Origin: Psococerastis gibbosa
Lineage: Eukaryota > Arthropoda > Insecta > Psocodea > Psocidae
NCBI GenBank assembly: GCA_963971405.1
Contig: OZ020487.1
Span: 46,039,039-46,103,038, forward strand
Length of the DNA: 64,000 nucleotides
Reading direction: 5' to 3'
In this document: positions 11,601 through 24,047 of the stretch, piece after piece
How positions within the stretch are numbered: position 1 is the first letter of the stretch
Layout: the number at the start of each line of letters is the position of its first letter
Position numbers and translations under genes: made by a program
Notes under the pieces: model-generated
Databases searched by the model: none
What the model saw: the letters and a program-made list of their open reading frames with translations, nothing else
Told to the model about the DNA's origin: nothing

Positions 11601-14600
11601 CAACTAATTTTCTTGGTAAAATGAATGACGTCATTACCTTTTGAACTTAGCTCGAAGAAAATGGCTTAATTTTGCAACACCCATTATTATCGGACCGCCC
11701 AACCAGTCAGCCTTGGCAAAATTAATTAGTAAACATTACTATGAACAAACAGTTCTTAGTAATAAGTTTCTCAGATGGTGGGGCTCTGACCTATCTCGCG
11801 CGCTGCGACTGTTTAAATCATGGACTTTGTCCCTTATCTTACGTATGTGGCAATGTAAATAGGCCAATACGGGGAATCCCCCTGCTATAGATCATCCTAG
11901 TCATAATGCAATTGATAGTGCCGATATAGTAGAATGTATCGATTTGTATTATTAGCCTATAAGTTATAACTGGCTTTGGGAATTTTGTACCCTTATCTGG
12001 GCCGATTTCTAGTCTTTTCTGTACATTGTATCGTATTCTTATCTAGGTCTACTTCTAGTGGGTATGTAAATACAAAATATTCTCAACAGCGATAATAAAA
12101 TCATATTTTCTATAACTCAATTACAGCAAAGGATGTCGTAATTTAAATATAAATAATAAATTGAGGAAATGATACTGTTGAGCACAAGCAAAGATCAGCC
12201 ACATACTGTATGTACGTACATATGGCCCTATTGCCTAGGAATAGAAAGAGTGCTCCATGAATATAAAATATCAAATATATTTGTACTGCGTTCTTAAATT
12301 GGCTGACACATGTTAGTTCCCTCACAGAAAGGGGTAGTTTGTTAAAAGTTCTCCCTCGATTGAAAACGTAATTTCAAATAATCTAAGCCAATGCGGCTCT
12401 AGTGTCATAGGCTACTGTACTGTACATGGGCTAATTTCATCATTTGCTAACAAAATATTTTGAAATCTCTGCCTCAATGGGTTAAGGAGCACTAGATTTG
12501 TGTAATCACCAATTGCTGACATGAATAGCTGTCGTGGCCATACAGTGAACGAATGCTCCAACAGCAACGTAGATAGGCATGTCATTACAAAACAGCACAG
12601 GGTGCAATAGCACCATTTATAATGTAGCCTTGATCTTGTTCATTCAGTCGGGTCATGTCCTTATTAAATTGATAATGACAGAATGTCGTAACGCTGCGCC
12701 GTTACGCTTACAGCTGTGGTCGAGTGGTAGGAACTCTCATCTTTTGGGTCCGGGGTTCGTGTTTCGGGCTGGCCGAATTTTTTATTCCCGTTACTACATT
12801 TCATTATTGGTATTTATTTTATATATTTATGGTTTTATCGTTACTCAATTGCCCCAAATGACCTCTGCATCATGTTAACAATCGCGAAGTTAAATGTTTA
12901 TTTATTTATTTATTTAATATTGTTTGCTGCGTATATTAAATATGTTTTGATGAGCCATGTTTATTCATTCAAGGATTTGGGGTAACCCAGCAGTTCATAG
13001 TTCGGCTGATGTTGATTAGTCAGTTGTTTTTCTTGATAAACTTAACATGACCTATTACACCCTCCAGTGACAACCGGATATTATTGTTTGATTGGAATTA
13101 AATGAGACAATTTAGGCTATATTGTTTGCTAAGTCCTATGGAAGCCTTAATAATTATTTGAACTATGCACCCATGAACAGTACAGGGGTTATCACAAAGT
13201 AGAATATACCCAATTAAAAAGCATTTAGGGGTTTCCTATGATTCATACAAAATTTGATCTGAAATAGGATGAGATGGAGCACCCCCGCGGGGGCCCCGGT
13301 AGCACAGTGTCTCGTATTTTTAACTATTTCGACACAATATAGATCCGAGATTGGTCGTAACCCATCGCGGATATTTATTATATAGCATAGCATGCTAATT
13401 GCTTGCTCATTCAACTCACTTTCAAAAACATAAAATAGTTAACATTTTCAATTAATATTATAGTTAGGCCTAATATTTTTATTTTTTAATGAATTGGAAT
13501 TCAGGTGACTTTTCTAATAAAAAAATATATATATTATGTTATACTTTACCTCTTACTGCGATATTGTAATTTGTTATATGGGGACATACAAGAATTGAAT
13601 TGTCTGTAGAATTGGCGGAAATGGGTATTCGGAGGCATTTTTTTTTTTTTTTTTTAAAGCTGAACCTTTCACAAAAGATCGATGGTTTCGTAGATATGTC
13701 TACCTTTTATTATCTCCTATTATAATATCTCCATGGCCATTGAACTACAGAAGCAATGAATGAGCTGTATTTGGCAATCAATAGATTCATTGTATGCCTT
13801 ATATTCCATTGCCAAATTTTCAGTATTCTTCTAATCCCCTCGTAACTGATACGCCAAACCAAATATCGCATTTGATAAGGAAAGATTTCACAGACTACTT
13901 CAAGTGAACTTGTCATTTATGTCAAAACAGTGTTGCAGCAAACAGTGTCTGGTTTGTGATAATGGTAATTCGGTTACATTTTTACATCGTAACTCCTACA
14001 AAAATTTGATTATGCAACTGAGTAGACATCAAAATTGGTTCGTAGTCAATAATAGACCACGATCCACCAATTTATTTACTTATTTGGGAAATTTATTACA
14101 ACAGGACACTGTCCCTTAGACGTAATATACTATACATGCCATGTTGAAAACAACTACTGGAAACTAAGCTAATCAAATTACTAAATGCTAACTGTTGCCT
14201 CCTTTGTTCCAGAAGGCAGTGAACATAAACCCGCCAGTGCCGGACAAGTCTGTTGACTCCGACTCCGACTCCACAACATCAATGGCCGGACTGATTAATC
14301 CGGCAGCGATTCTCGCGCCGCCCGCGGCACTGCCCCACTCCCAGCCCCTGTCCTGTCGCGGCTCCTTCGCCCCGCACAGCCACGCCAACGGACAGAGCTC
14401 GTCACGGTGTTCCAGCAACGACGCTGGCAGTTCCTCATGCAACGGCGATGCGTCCCGCTCGGCCGGTAGCAGCAGCGCCGGCGGCGCCGACAGCAGTGCT
14501 GGCAGTACGGACAGTATGGGCGGCAGCAGTGATAGGAGCCGCCGTGGGGGCGGCGGTGGTGGCCGCAGAGGTCGTGACCGGGCTCGCAACGAGGACGAGC

Positions 14601-17600
14601 CGCAGCGTCGAATCAGGCGTTGTCCGACCGATTTCATCTTCGGGAAAGTCATTGGCGAGGGAAGCTTCTCCACTGTCTATCTCAGTATGGATGTTCGCAC
14701 AAAGAAGGAGTGTGCCCGTAAGTACTTTTTTTTCTTTGTAGAACCCTTTTAGAACAGTGGTTTCCATACGGTGGTCCGCGAGAATGCCTGCAGTTACTTA
14801 AATGTTGCTATTATCAAGAACATTTAGCCGAGAATACAACTTGTAAAAAACATCCGTGTCCAAGTTTCACATCAACTTTGCCGTACATTAAAATCATACT
14901 GTCTGTCTCAATGAGACTTAATAGAGACCAGCCTTACAGGTGTCCCAAATCAAATATGTTCGTACAGTTTTTCGTAAAAGGCTGGCAAAAACCTGAGAAG
15001 TATTTAAAAGTAAATAGTGTATGAAGTGTGGATCGTCGATATCTCAAAATGCCAAATCTCTTAGAAGAAATCTTCCTCTACATTTTGTTGTATGAGATGT
15101 GCCGTCTGTAACACCGGTTGGTTATTGGACTTGATTTGTACAAAAAACTGGGTGAGAGTCAATCACACCGTTACAGCCACAGATATCAAAATGTAGGGCA
15201 GTATTGCTTCTAATTTGATGCGACATTTTTGATAGCTCTACAATGGATATTTCCTGTGAAATTCGACTTTGTACAAAAACACGTAGTTTCCGATTAGCTC
15301 TAAGGCCCTCATTCTTAGGTGGTTTTGTCCTTAGCTTATCTTACCCAGTGGCAGTACAGCCCATTAGGGACCTGCTTCCCAATATCGTGTCAGTAAAAGC
15401 TTTTAGCTCGTTCGTCATCTTTCTGCGATCGTAGCCTCAGTCTTCCCGCCCTTCTCTTGCCTGCGGTGCCACGTGCAAGATTTTCTTGATGGCTGCAACC
15501 GGATGCATGCTCTTATGCTGTCTCTTTTTTTTTTTAGAATATTTTAATCATTCAATGGCGCCATGCGTTACGTGGCATGACCCAGAAATAAAAAGACTAA
15601 AATGAGGATGGATGATGAATAAAAAATCTGAAGCCTTCAGCAGAAGCACTTAAAAAAAAAAAGCTTTAGTAAAATTTTTGCTCTTATTAATTCCCTCAAA
15701 TTTATTCTGTATGGATAATCAATCAATGCTCTTCTGAAATGAATTCCCCTTCATCACACCCCCCCCCCCCCACCCGTCACCCCTTCCCTAAAGCCACAGA
15801 ATTGGTGAAGTCTCGAGGGTTTTTCTCATTTTCTTATAAAGAGTCATTGACTCCCCATCAATATAGTCAAGGCCAGCTGCCAAAATATACCAATCAGTTT
15901 TTACCATTTCCTGGGAGCTTGTTATCGCGGTTTAGAGAACCTCTATAGTGGAGTAGTGCCATCAGGTATCGTAACAAATGGCAGCTGGTTTTGAGTATAC
16001 TAAGTGGATAATATAACGAACCCTTTTGGTCCCACCAAAATTCAAATTATGAATTCATTAACTTAAATAATGTTTTTTTTTTCGTTGATACCTACTATCA
16101 AAAGTGTGGAAAAGAATTCTACGTTTAAAAAAAGTTTTAGATTAATAAATTTCTTGCTTAAGTACCATAAGTTGGACAGTATACAGTTAGGTCGCACCAA
16201 AATTTAAATTAGAAGTGCATTTATTGTTTGAAATGACATATCTCTTCCGAACAGAACTCTTTTATCTTGTCTGCGTTGTATTTTCGGGGTAAGCCGTTGC
16301 CTTGCAATAGTTACTGACCTTGTGTGGAAGTTCTCACTTGATGACCGATAAGATTATATTTACGCGTCAATATTTGCTATGAACTCGCTCAAAAATTAAT
16401 TTTTTCCCTTTTGGGCGTTTAAATAAATTGAAACAAATGTCACGTGATCTCTTAAAGTATAGCATGTTTATGAATTTCTCTACAGTCTACAGAATAGGTC
16501 CAATCGACAGTATTCAATCACCCCCGAAATATTTATAACTGTCATATCAGCGGTTTCAAGTAAATTGGCCTATGACGATGCTGTGGAGTAAGATGAAGGC
16601 GGAGACTCAGTTCCCGCCCAATCCGCGCCATTTTGTTTTCCCTTGCTGAATCTTATTTTGTTTTTCTTTTGTTTGCAGTTAAGGTGTGCGATAAGCAGCA
16701 TATACTAAAGGAGAAGAAGACTAGGCAAATTTCGCGGGAGCGTGACGTCATGGCAGTCATCAACAGCAACATGATCCCCACCGCGCCGTTCTTCGTGCGC
16801 ATGTACAGCTGCTTCCAGGACCACGACCGGCTCTTCTTCGAGCTCAGCTACGCCAAAAACGGCGAACTCTTTCAGCATATTCAAAAGGTCAGCAGCTTCG
16901 ACGAGAAGTGCACGCAGTTCTACGCGGGCGAACTTCTCCACGCTCTCGAACATATGCATAACCTGGGCGTCGTCCACCGCGACTTGAAGCCCGAGAATAT
17001 CCTGCTCGACGAGAACATGCACATCCTTATCACCGACTTTGGCTGCGCGAAAGAGTTGAACAAGCCTGACAATGAGGATGAAGTGGGTGTTGGCAATAAT
17101 AGGCGGCGAAGACAGAGTTTCGTTGGCACGGCACAGTATGTATCGCCGGAGCTTCTGAACGACGGTGAGAGTACGCCTGCGTGTGATTTGTGGGCGTATG
17201 GCGCAATAATTTACCAAATGTTGGCGGGGTTGCCGCCGTTCCGTGGACAGGGGGAGTGGAACATTTTCGCGTTGGTGCGTGAGGCCAAATACGAGTTCCC
17301 GGAGGGTTTCCACCCCGAGGCGAAGGATCTGGTGCAGAAGTTGTTGGTGCTGGACCCGAAGCAGCGTCTGGGAGCGTGTGATGCCACCCGTTACACGTCT
17401 ATCCGTCAACATCCGTTCTTCAAGGGGATTGTGTTTGAGAATCTGTACCGCCAGCAGCCTCCACCGATCTACCCGTACCTGCCTGGTTCCGATGAGCATG
17501 AGCCTTTGAGGAGCAATTACCGGGTAAGACACGTTTTTTTTACTTTTTTTTTTGTTTCTTGGAGAAACATTAGAACATGATTATTCCCTATATTGAGTTC

Positions 17601-19580
17601 ATCTGCTCTCCTGATCCATTTATTGTTTGAGGTTTCAGTTGGCTATCAATCCAATCCTTGTGTGTTTTCTTCTGTTCTTCCCCCGTTAGTTTGCAACTTT
17701 GGTCCTCGGTATCTTGTGTTGCAGTCCTGGGATGTCCAATAAGCCGTCTTCATTGTGGTTTTGCTACTGACACCTCGTTGCTTCCTAAAGATAATTTTTA
17801 AGAACCGAGTAAAACTACTGTCACTGGTTCGCTACATCATTGATAGTCAGAGCCCTCCCCCCACCAGTAGTCCAGTAGGCTACGTTAAGGCTGAGCTGCC
17901 TAATATTCTTAATTTCCCAATAGTCCCAACTTACATCAAAGTTCTGACATGAATTTGGCTGTTGAACTTGAATCACCATATTATTTATTCAGTTGGTAGC
18001 TGGTCTCATCGCTTGCAGGTCACAAATCTTAAAATTAAATACTTTTCTCACATTTTGTCTGGCTGGCACGTGCCTAAAATTTGTCTTGAAAATAGTGCAG
18101 TCAACTGAAAAAAAAAGTTTCATTTGGCTTACAGCCATACCATATAACCTTATACCATATGTTAATGTCTTAAGATTGAAAGTAGAGAACCGGAGAGCTT
18201 CAGCAAAATCAGAGTTGTGTTGTATATTATGGGTCTCAGATGATGGGTGGAATGACCTTCAGTGAGTTCAGCTTCAACCCCTCTAGCACCACCTCCCCTC
18301 CCCTCTTATTATTTGACCCCACCTTCACCCTATAGTCGTCCTGCTCTCTTTGATTTTGTTTGGGTTTCTTCATTATCCTGAATCTATCTCTTCGCCAAAT
18401 GTGTGTTATGTTGACGTATGGTACCTACATTGTACCTGCAACCCTATTACGGCGATTTGGGATTAACGTAACCCCGGGGTTTATTTTTAATACCGCATTA
18501 GTAAGTTGTCACGTGACGGTGTAAAAATATGCTCGGGAAATTCAAATTAAGAAATTATTAGAATACAAGAGAATGTGTCTACATCTAAGGGAGAAAAAAT
18601 TGAAGTCTCACGAAAAATATAGCCGAAGATTAATTTATCAATTGGAATTTTCCGCGCATTTTGAACTCATTTGTTTAGAATAATTGAATAAACCCCGGCG
18701 TTACGTTAATCCCAAACCGCCGCAATAGGGCTGCTGCATATCTGTTATTACGTAGGCGGTTGGTTGTAGTTCCAGGCGCAGCAGACTAGGGATTCTTGTA
18801 TTCCTCTACATTGCAAATTTCACTGAATGTCGTTTAAGGGGAATAGTCCTAGGTGACTGAATTAGTTTGTAATGTCCGACCGATCAGTAAGTCCTTCTTG
18901 TATGCTGAGCTTACCAGAATTCGGTTGGGGACTACAGCCTAAATCAGTCGGCATGGACTTACAGTGCTATTTCTCTTTATTTGCAGATCCTCTATGAAAA
19001 CCTTAAACCCGGCCTAAGTCGTCAGCAGGCATCCTACCTAGACTATGCTTACCTCGCGTGACAGTTTGCTCCTTTTTTTGTTCAGGTACCCGCCAACCTT
19101 GAACCCGGTCTCAGCGACAGGCAAATCACGCGGCTGCTGGGTCTCGAGCTCGGCAAGTCCTTCGAGCCCGCGGAACGCCGTCTCAGGTCCCTGCTCGGGC
19201 TCAGCACGCTGACCGAACGTGAGATTGACCGGCGCCTTGTCGAACAAAGAGCCAACGACCCGCGGTGGCATAGTCTCTGCGAGGGTAATCTCATCCTGAA
19301 GCGCGGGCACGTCAACAAGAAGAAGGGCTATTTTAGCCGGAAACGGATGCTTCTGCTTACACTTGGTCCTCATCTCTACTATGCTGACTCGGAAACCATG
19401 ACTATTAAGGGGGAAATCCCGTGGAGCGAGCAACTACGTGTTGAATGTAAAAATTTTAAGATTTTCTTTGTGCATACACCGGACCGCACCTACTATTTGC
19501 AGGACCCCGAAGGCTACGCGCTGGACTGGACCAAAGCGATTGAGGAAGTGCGGTTATACATGTATGGCAACAGCACATGA
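8667..19580 (+). CDS. Pdk1: 3-phosphoinositide-dependent protein kinase 1 (PDK1), 4 exons
   Basis: Coding exons are 8667-8735, 14213-14717, 16679-17523 and 19086-19580; phases agree and give 637 aa. PDK1 is the AGC-family master kinase that phosphorylates activation loops of Akt, S6K and PKC downstream of PI3K at the membrane. Residues 24-160 are Ser/Gly/Arg-rich low complexity. The kinase domain begins near 163: glycine loop GEGSFSTVYL (~171-180), ALK lysine K193 whose codon follows the exon 2/3 junction, HRDLKPEN (H291), DFG (D311), and activation-loop SFVGTAQYVSPE with S338 in the place of human S241. The C-terminal PH domain (~540-632) shows KGYFSRKR, KGEIPW and FFVHTPDRTYYL, as in the PIP3-binding PH domain of PDK1. 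An alternative third acceptor at 18986 would end the protein before the PH domain. The order of motifs leaves little doubt about identity. Confidence 0.95.
10239..10305. repeat. Short interspersed repeat shared with 36166-36225
   Basis: TTGTCCAATGCCAACGACCC and the following ATGTATTTC.GACATTATTTG are almost identical at 10248 onward and at 36175 onward in DDX24 intron 6. The low divergence suggests relatively recent dispersal of an element I cannot name. Confidence 0.55.
10817..10990 (+). repeat. SINE-1 family copy
   Basis: This copy starts GTCAAGACATGTAGAGTAGTGG-like (A box within) and has B box GGTTCGAGTTA at about 10872. It then has CATTTTCTGGCCATGCTTCG and an internal deletion relative to the copies at 2741 and 38038. 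It lies in Pdk1 intron 1. Confidence 0.7.
11505..11640. repeat. Interspersed repeat, inverse copy at ~20575-20715
   Basis: CGGCTTGAGGGGGCACAGCT with flanking AAATTTTTATACC and TTTTTCTATCTATC recurs as the reverse complement near 20640-20715, downstream of Pdk1. A TGACGTCA-type motif sits in both copies. Confidence 0.5.
12705..12775 (+). repeat. tRNA-like sequence, probable SINE head
   Basis: TGGTCGAGTGGTAGGAAC resembles a D-arm/A box and GGGGTTCGTGTTTC a degraded B box, 30 nt apart. No acceptor stem can be paired, so I do not call it a functional tRNA gene. No second copy was seen in the window. Confidence 0.3.
14718..16678. other. Pdk1 intron 2 (2.0 kb)
   Basis: No gene or well-defined mobile element is seen. 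It has a C-rich run near 15760-15775 and A/T runs. A short match (GATAGCTCTA and ATATTTCCTGTGAAATT) links 15230-15280 with 49207-49255. Confidence 0.45.
18442..18730. mobile_element. Foldback element family A, intact copy (289 bp)
   Basis: Terminal inverted repeats of about 45 bp start CCCTATTRCGGCGRTTTGGG and continue ATTAACGTAAC.CCGGGGTTTATT. Interior landmarks are TGTCACGTGA and GGGAAATTCAAATT. A second copy at 43526-44260 is interrupted by another element. It sits in Pdk1 intron 3, 256 bp upstream of the alternative acceptor at 18986. No coding capacity: a MITE-like element. Confidence 0.75.
18987..19061 (+). other. Candidate alternative terminal exon of Pdk1 (duplicated exon start)
   Basis: A strong pyrimidine tract (CTATTTCTCTTTATTTGCAG) precedes 18987. 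In the phase required after exon 3 it encodes 24 residues, beginning ILYENLKPGLSRQQ, then TGA at 19059-19061. The first part parallels the true exon at 19086 (VPANLEPGLSDRQ), so this looks like a partial copy of that exon start placed just before it. Splicing here would give a 497-residue kinase lacking the PH domain. Whether it is used or is a decaying duplicate cannot be decided from sequence. Confidence 0.55.
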
Positions 19581-22079
19581 TAACATGGAATTAGACCAAA
19601 TTTATTTGTTTAGTTAAATTTAATTTATTGGTGTTCTAGTTGAACTAACGTTACCAACACATTTAGCTAAATTCTTCGGTATTACTTGTGCTGACGTGGT
19701 TTTTTCGCGTTCCTTTTCTTTCTTAAAAAAAAATAATTTGTAAATAATGTTTTTTCGGACGTTGAAAAAATGGCCTTAGCCGACTAATACGTATATTGAC
19801 TGGGCTGATTCGTTTTTTTTGCTTAAATTCTCCGTTAAGCCCTTGCTGGAGAGCTATGATAACTTGTAAGCCGCCCACGGTACAGCTGATACAAATTACG
19901 AGTATTAGATCGTAAGTTACAGCTTTAAAATTGCCAATGACTAGGTCGTCTTATAGATTTCAAGCAAGAGGTTATCGCAGATTGGATTCAGCGCATTTAC
20001 ACTACATTCCCTAATCAGATCAGTCAAAAAACCGGCCGTTCCTATTCCCTTAGCCAAATTGTCAGATTGTATAGTTAGTGTAAATTTTGAAAGGCATAAT
20101 TTAAAGAAAAAATGCGTAAGCTAAGCATACATAATTTTGGATGTGTTAATTTATTCTGTGAGACGTTGTTATTGTTTCGTTTGTGTGGTTGTTTCATATA
20201 TAAGTTCATTTTTCATTGGGGTCCTGTCTTATAATAATTAATAATAGGCTAATAATGTAATATTTAATGTTACAACAATGCAATTAATGTTAAGTGTCTT
20301 TCTGTTCGTATCTTTGTTCTATTTTATTTCAGTGTCATTTATTTTCTTCACAATACCGACAGTTTGATCTAAAAAATATTTGGTTTAAATAGACCTAATT
20401 ATTCGTGAATGTAAAATAGTGTTTTTATTGCAACCAGAAAGTATTGTCAATACGAGTACAGATTGGAAACTTAAAGTTCTAACTGACGTCTTAGTTATAA
20501 TTTTTTTAGTCGAAAGATTGTCATAGACAATTTTGTCAGGAAATTGAAGACAAACTGACATAGGAGTTGTCATCAATATTGTGATACCGCGTTGACGTCA
20601 CCTCTAACTTCAAGTTTTCAATTTGTAATAGGTAGGTAGATAGAAAATTCGTGTGTTTATCAAAAGTAGGTAAAACCTAAAATTACAAAGCTGTGCCCCT
20701 CAAGCCGAAAGTTGGGACATAAGCCTAACGATAATATCGCGCCACTGATGAGCGAGTGCGTTTTAATATGATTGAGTAGGCTCGAGTAATCTAGTAAGTA
20801 GGTCCTACAGAGTGTTGCAGGCGACAAACTTGTAAGGCGTGTTCCCTGATTAATTAGGATAAAAAGAATAACCGGAAAATTATTAACAATATATATTAAG
20901 CATAATTATTGGAGTCATCAATATTATAATACCGTACTGATGTCACTTCCAACGTCAGCGGGTTCCATTTATAAGGTCACTTTTTATAGCAAAGAGACCA
21001 GACAAGGTCGAGAGAGAAAAAGTGAATGGATAATACCTATTTGGTACTTATTTGTAGATAATCTGCCTTTATTGGAAGGGTAGGCTGTTATTGAATTAGG
21101 AAATAACTATCGTAAATAAATGGCTAATCGCCACACGCTAATTTAAGCTCTAGGACAGTAGAATATTTGGTACTATTTCTGTACACAAAATAGTTTCACA
21201 ACGCCAGCAGAGAAAATATAATGGTTATGATGATCTAGAGTTATATTTTGAGTAAAATAATTATGTGAAGAACAATAATATAAATAGAATTATTTCATTT
21301 TTAGGGCCAATAAATAGTTAAATAGCACGGGGATGAAATATGAAGTGCATATTTCAGTAAGTAATTCGTTATCATTTTCGATATTTCAGCGGAAACTCTT
21401 TGAATTTGGCGCCAAATCTTAATCCGGATTAGATTTGTCGCATTCTTGTTTTACGACGCCGAGATTTGTCTCAAGAATGAACAAGTCAATATGGCAACCA
21501 AAATAATAACAATCTAACTGTGTATTCCTTTTGGTTTTCTTCATACAAATTTAAATTAACTCATAGTTGCTAAATTTTTTTTATTCAAAGTAAATTTAAC
21601 AATTAGCAAGAACCTCAATAAAAAGACGTCATGCAAGTCACTTTGTTTTCGTAGCCTTTTTTCATTCCTTAGATAGGTCTAAGCCAAAATTTTGACTGTT
21701 TGGTAAGTTACTTTTCTAGAGTTTTTCTCTATTCTTTGCAAATAGGACACGGTAGGTTTATCTGCGGAAATCAAATCATATTGAGCCCATACGTTGAAGA
21801 CAACTAAGTTACCTACTCGAACCAACTTCGAGCAAACTTATCACCTTTGCACCTTGATCTTTGCGTTGTGTAACTATAGGTTAGGTAAATAGAACTTCTT
21901 ATCGCTCTTAGGCCCGACCGACGACCGTGCTTGTTACATAAAAATAAAGTAATATCTAACATTCCCCCGACCCTTTGCCAAGGTATGTTTAATATCCATA
22001 ATATAGCACAACTTTAAGGTTTACCTTCAATTGACATCCAGTGCAGGGTTTCTCTCGTGACTTCGTGGAAACAAAACAT
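19581..22079. other. Intergenic region after Pdk1
   Basis: AT-rich, with no exon recognised and no clear AATAAA close to the Pdk1 stop. ATCAATATT.T.ATACCG and the following TGA.GTCAC occur at 20571 and 20915, an old direct duplication ~344 bp apart; the first overlaps the inverse copy of the repeat at 11505-11640. Confidence 0.45.
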
Positions 22080-22184
22080 AATGTGTAGGGTAATAAAATT
22101 AAACAAATTTGCACAATTTCCACATAAATATATATATTATGTGGAAATTGTGCAAATATGTTTAATATTATTACTGTACACATT
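22080..22184. mobile_element. 105-bp near-perfect palindrome
   Basis: Arms 22080-22127 and 22137-22184 (about 48 nt each) are inverse copies with few mismatches around a 9-nt AT loop. Centre-proximal arm sequence is AATTTGCACAATTTCCACAT. The outer ends read AATGTGTA and TACACATT. It looks like a small foldback transposon remnant. If transcribed it would form a long hairpin. Confidence 0.7.
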
Positions 22185-22526
22185 CAATTGACACCTAGGA
22201 TTAATAATATTGGTACCGTACCGTAGCTATAACAAATTTACATTGATTACGATTTACAAACGATTACAGACTTAAGTTCAATTGATATTTCGTTATAGTA
22301 GATAGGTCTACTAAGTGTGTTCTGGTTATGGCTAATATCCAATTGGGCGACTCGCTGTTGGTACATCTTCCAGATAGGCCGATTGGAAATATTCCAGCTG
22401 CTTTTGAAGAACATTTGAACTCTATGCACCCACTCTGCTATGTCCAATCGTCTCGATGGGATTTGGTGATTGTCTGAGAGTCTGGCAAACTATGATTATG
22501 TTTAGCTATCTGCGGGCTTACTATGA

Positions 22527-22771
22527 TGAATTGAGGAGGCTGTGTACAAACATGGCCAACTCCAAGTTGTAGAATTTTTCAGTGGAGCGGATTTTCTGTT
22601 GAAAATTGCATTAAGTTTAAACCCTAGACTTCTCAGCTCAATCTGGCTGTTTTTGTCACTTTATTTTACAAAATGCAGGTGGACATTAAAATTTTCTGCA
22701 AGGTCGGATCAAAACTCCATTTTGTGAAAAAATGGAGTTGGCCACGTTTGTAACCAAGCTCCTCAATTATT
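22527..22771. mobile_element. Foldback element, ~245 bp
   Basis: Inverted ends: TGAATTGAGGAGG, then TACAAACATGGCCAACTCCA on the left, against the inverse of TGGAGTTGGCCACGTTTGTA and AGCTCCTCAATTA on the right. A second small hairpin (ACTCCATTTTGTG / AAAATGGAGT) lies just inside the right end. It is non-coding and intergenic. Confidence 0.65.
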
Positions 22772-22799
22772 GATGATTATTTTTAATCCTAACCCAGCA

Positions 22800-22930
22800 T
22801 TAAAAATGCAAACAAGATAATTTAAGAATGAAAAGTGCTATTCAAAATTGTTTTGTTTACATGGTTAACCCCAAGAATAAGTTAGTACTAAACAGCATAG
22901 TAGGTCCGCTGAGCTAGGAAAACTGTAACC
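22800..22930. repeat. Interspersed repeat shared with ~39510-39600
   Basis: AAGTGCTATTC, TTGTTTTGTTTACAT, TAAACAGCAT and GTAGG.CCGC occur in the same order near 22830-22915 and 39518-39592. The second copy lies between DDX24 and ZFR. Confidence 0.5.
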
Positions 22931-23587
22931 TGAAAAGGATCGTTGCTCTTCATTACGGAAAAAGGTCTTGAGGAACAAAGTAGGAGTAATATTCCGCGGT
23001 GGGCTTAATAGCCCACAATATTATTTGAGGTTAGCTAAAGACATATTTGGATTTGTAACATATTATATTTGATATTAGAGGATAAGACATTAATTCAAGC
23101 CATTGTCCGGGTATCCATCTTGACAAGTGTGTAGAGAACAAAGGAACGTGTAGTGTAAACAGTAAAGATAGCGTCTGCTTCCACGTTCAGTGGCGCCTAA
23201 ATACTTTGAATTACTTTCTTCTCAACACACAAAACATGCGTGTATACTTAAAAATTACCTCAACCTCATAATAAGAAAAAAGAAAATAAATCAAGGCTCA
23301 AACATCACTAAACGGAGCATTAGCCATATATACGTATAACTATACATAGCAAGCTAATACTATAGTGAGGCATGCAGCAACATAGAATGACAAGTTTCAC
23401 CTATCCTGGGTAAAGTGCCAACCGTTCATTTGGATTTTGTTGAATTTTGCAGCCGAGTCTGGTCTGATCTTTACCGGTAAGTTTATAACTGAGTTTTAGT
23501 GAGAAAGAGTAATCACTTTCTTGATGTGCAAAAGCAATGCAGCTTACCTTCAAAAAATTCATCTCATGCTCCAATTCTTAAAAAATG

Positions 23588-23825
23588 CATAATATATGAG
23601 TTGCCTATTAGCAAAAGCAATCCTGTCCACCCATGTCGATTTTTCAGAAACCGCAAAAAACTGCTGTGCCGCAACGCCATGAGGTATAACATTACAGTTT
23701 TTAAAGATAATTTTAACAGTATTAGAATTGCTTTTGCGTCTCAATATCTGATTCATCGGCTAGAGTATTGAAAAATAAAAAAAATGGAGAGGATTGCTTT
23801 TCCTATTAGGCAACTCATATAATTT
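23588..23825. mobile_element. Foldback element, ~240 bp
   Basis: TATATGAGTTGCCTATTAGC with AAAAGCAATCCT (23589-23620) is repeated as its reverse complement at about 23792-23823 (AGGATTGCTTTTCCTATTAG, GCAACTCATATAA). It lies just upstream of the lyase gene. Confidence 0.6.
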
Positions 23826-24047
23826 ATTAATATTGTAATTATTGGCGCTCATTTCATCATTGACGCCGCCATGTGGAAAATAAAGACAATTTTCTTTCTT
23901 TCACACCAGCATGTTTTCCAAACATTTGGAATGATTACTCTTATATAAGTTCTTAAACGAATCAATATATATAATACTGTAACTAACAACTATTAATATA
24001 CGATTTTCATTCTAATAGGTAAGCGTTCATTTAAATTACGCAGAAAG

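Larger units (their letters stand above)
8736..14212. other. Pdk1 intron 1 (5.5 kb)
   Basis: It holds no other gene that I can recognise. It contains interspersed repeats at about 10239-10305, 10817-10990 (SINE-1), 11505-11640 and a tRNA-like stretch at 12705-12775. The rest is AT-rich unique-looking sequence. Confidence 0.5.

Noticed and set aside
12705-12775. Functional tRNA gene
   Set aside because: Only D-arm and T-arm-like stretches are present; no acceptor stem and a degraded B box.
14188-14767. Several overlapping frames on both strands around Pdk1 exon 2
   Set aside because: Low-complexity Ser/Gly/Arg codons keep other frames open; only the plus frame joins exons 1 and 3 in phase.
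16705-17532. 275-codon minus-strand frame opposite Pdk1 exon 3
   Set aside because: It is the antisense shadow of a GC-rich kinase exon with strong plus-strand motifs; no known domain on the minus strand.
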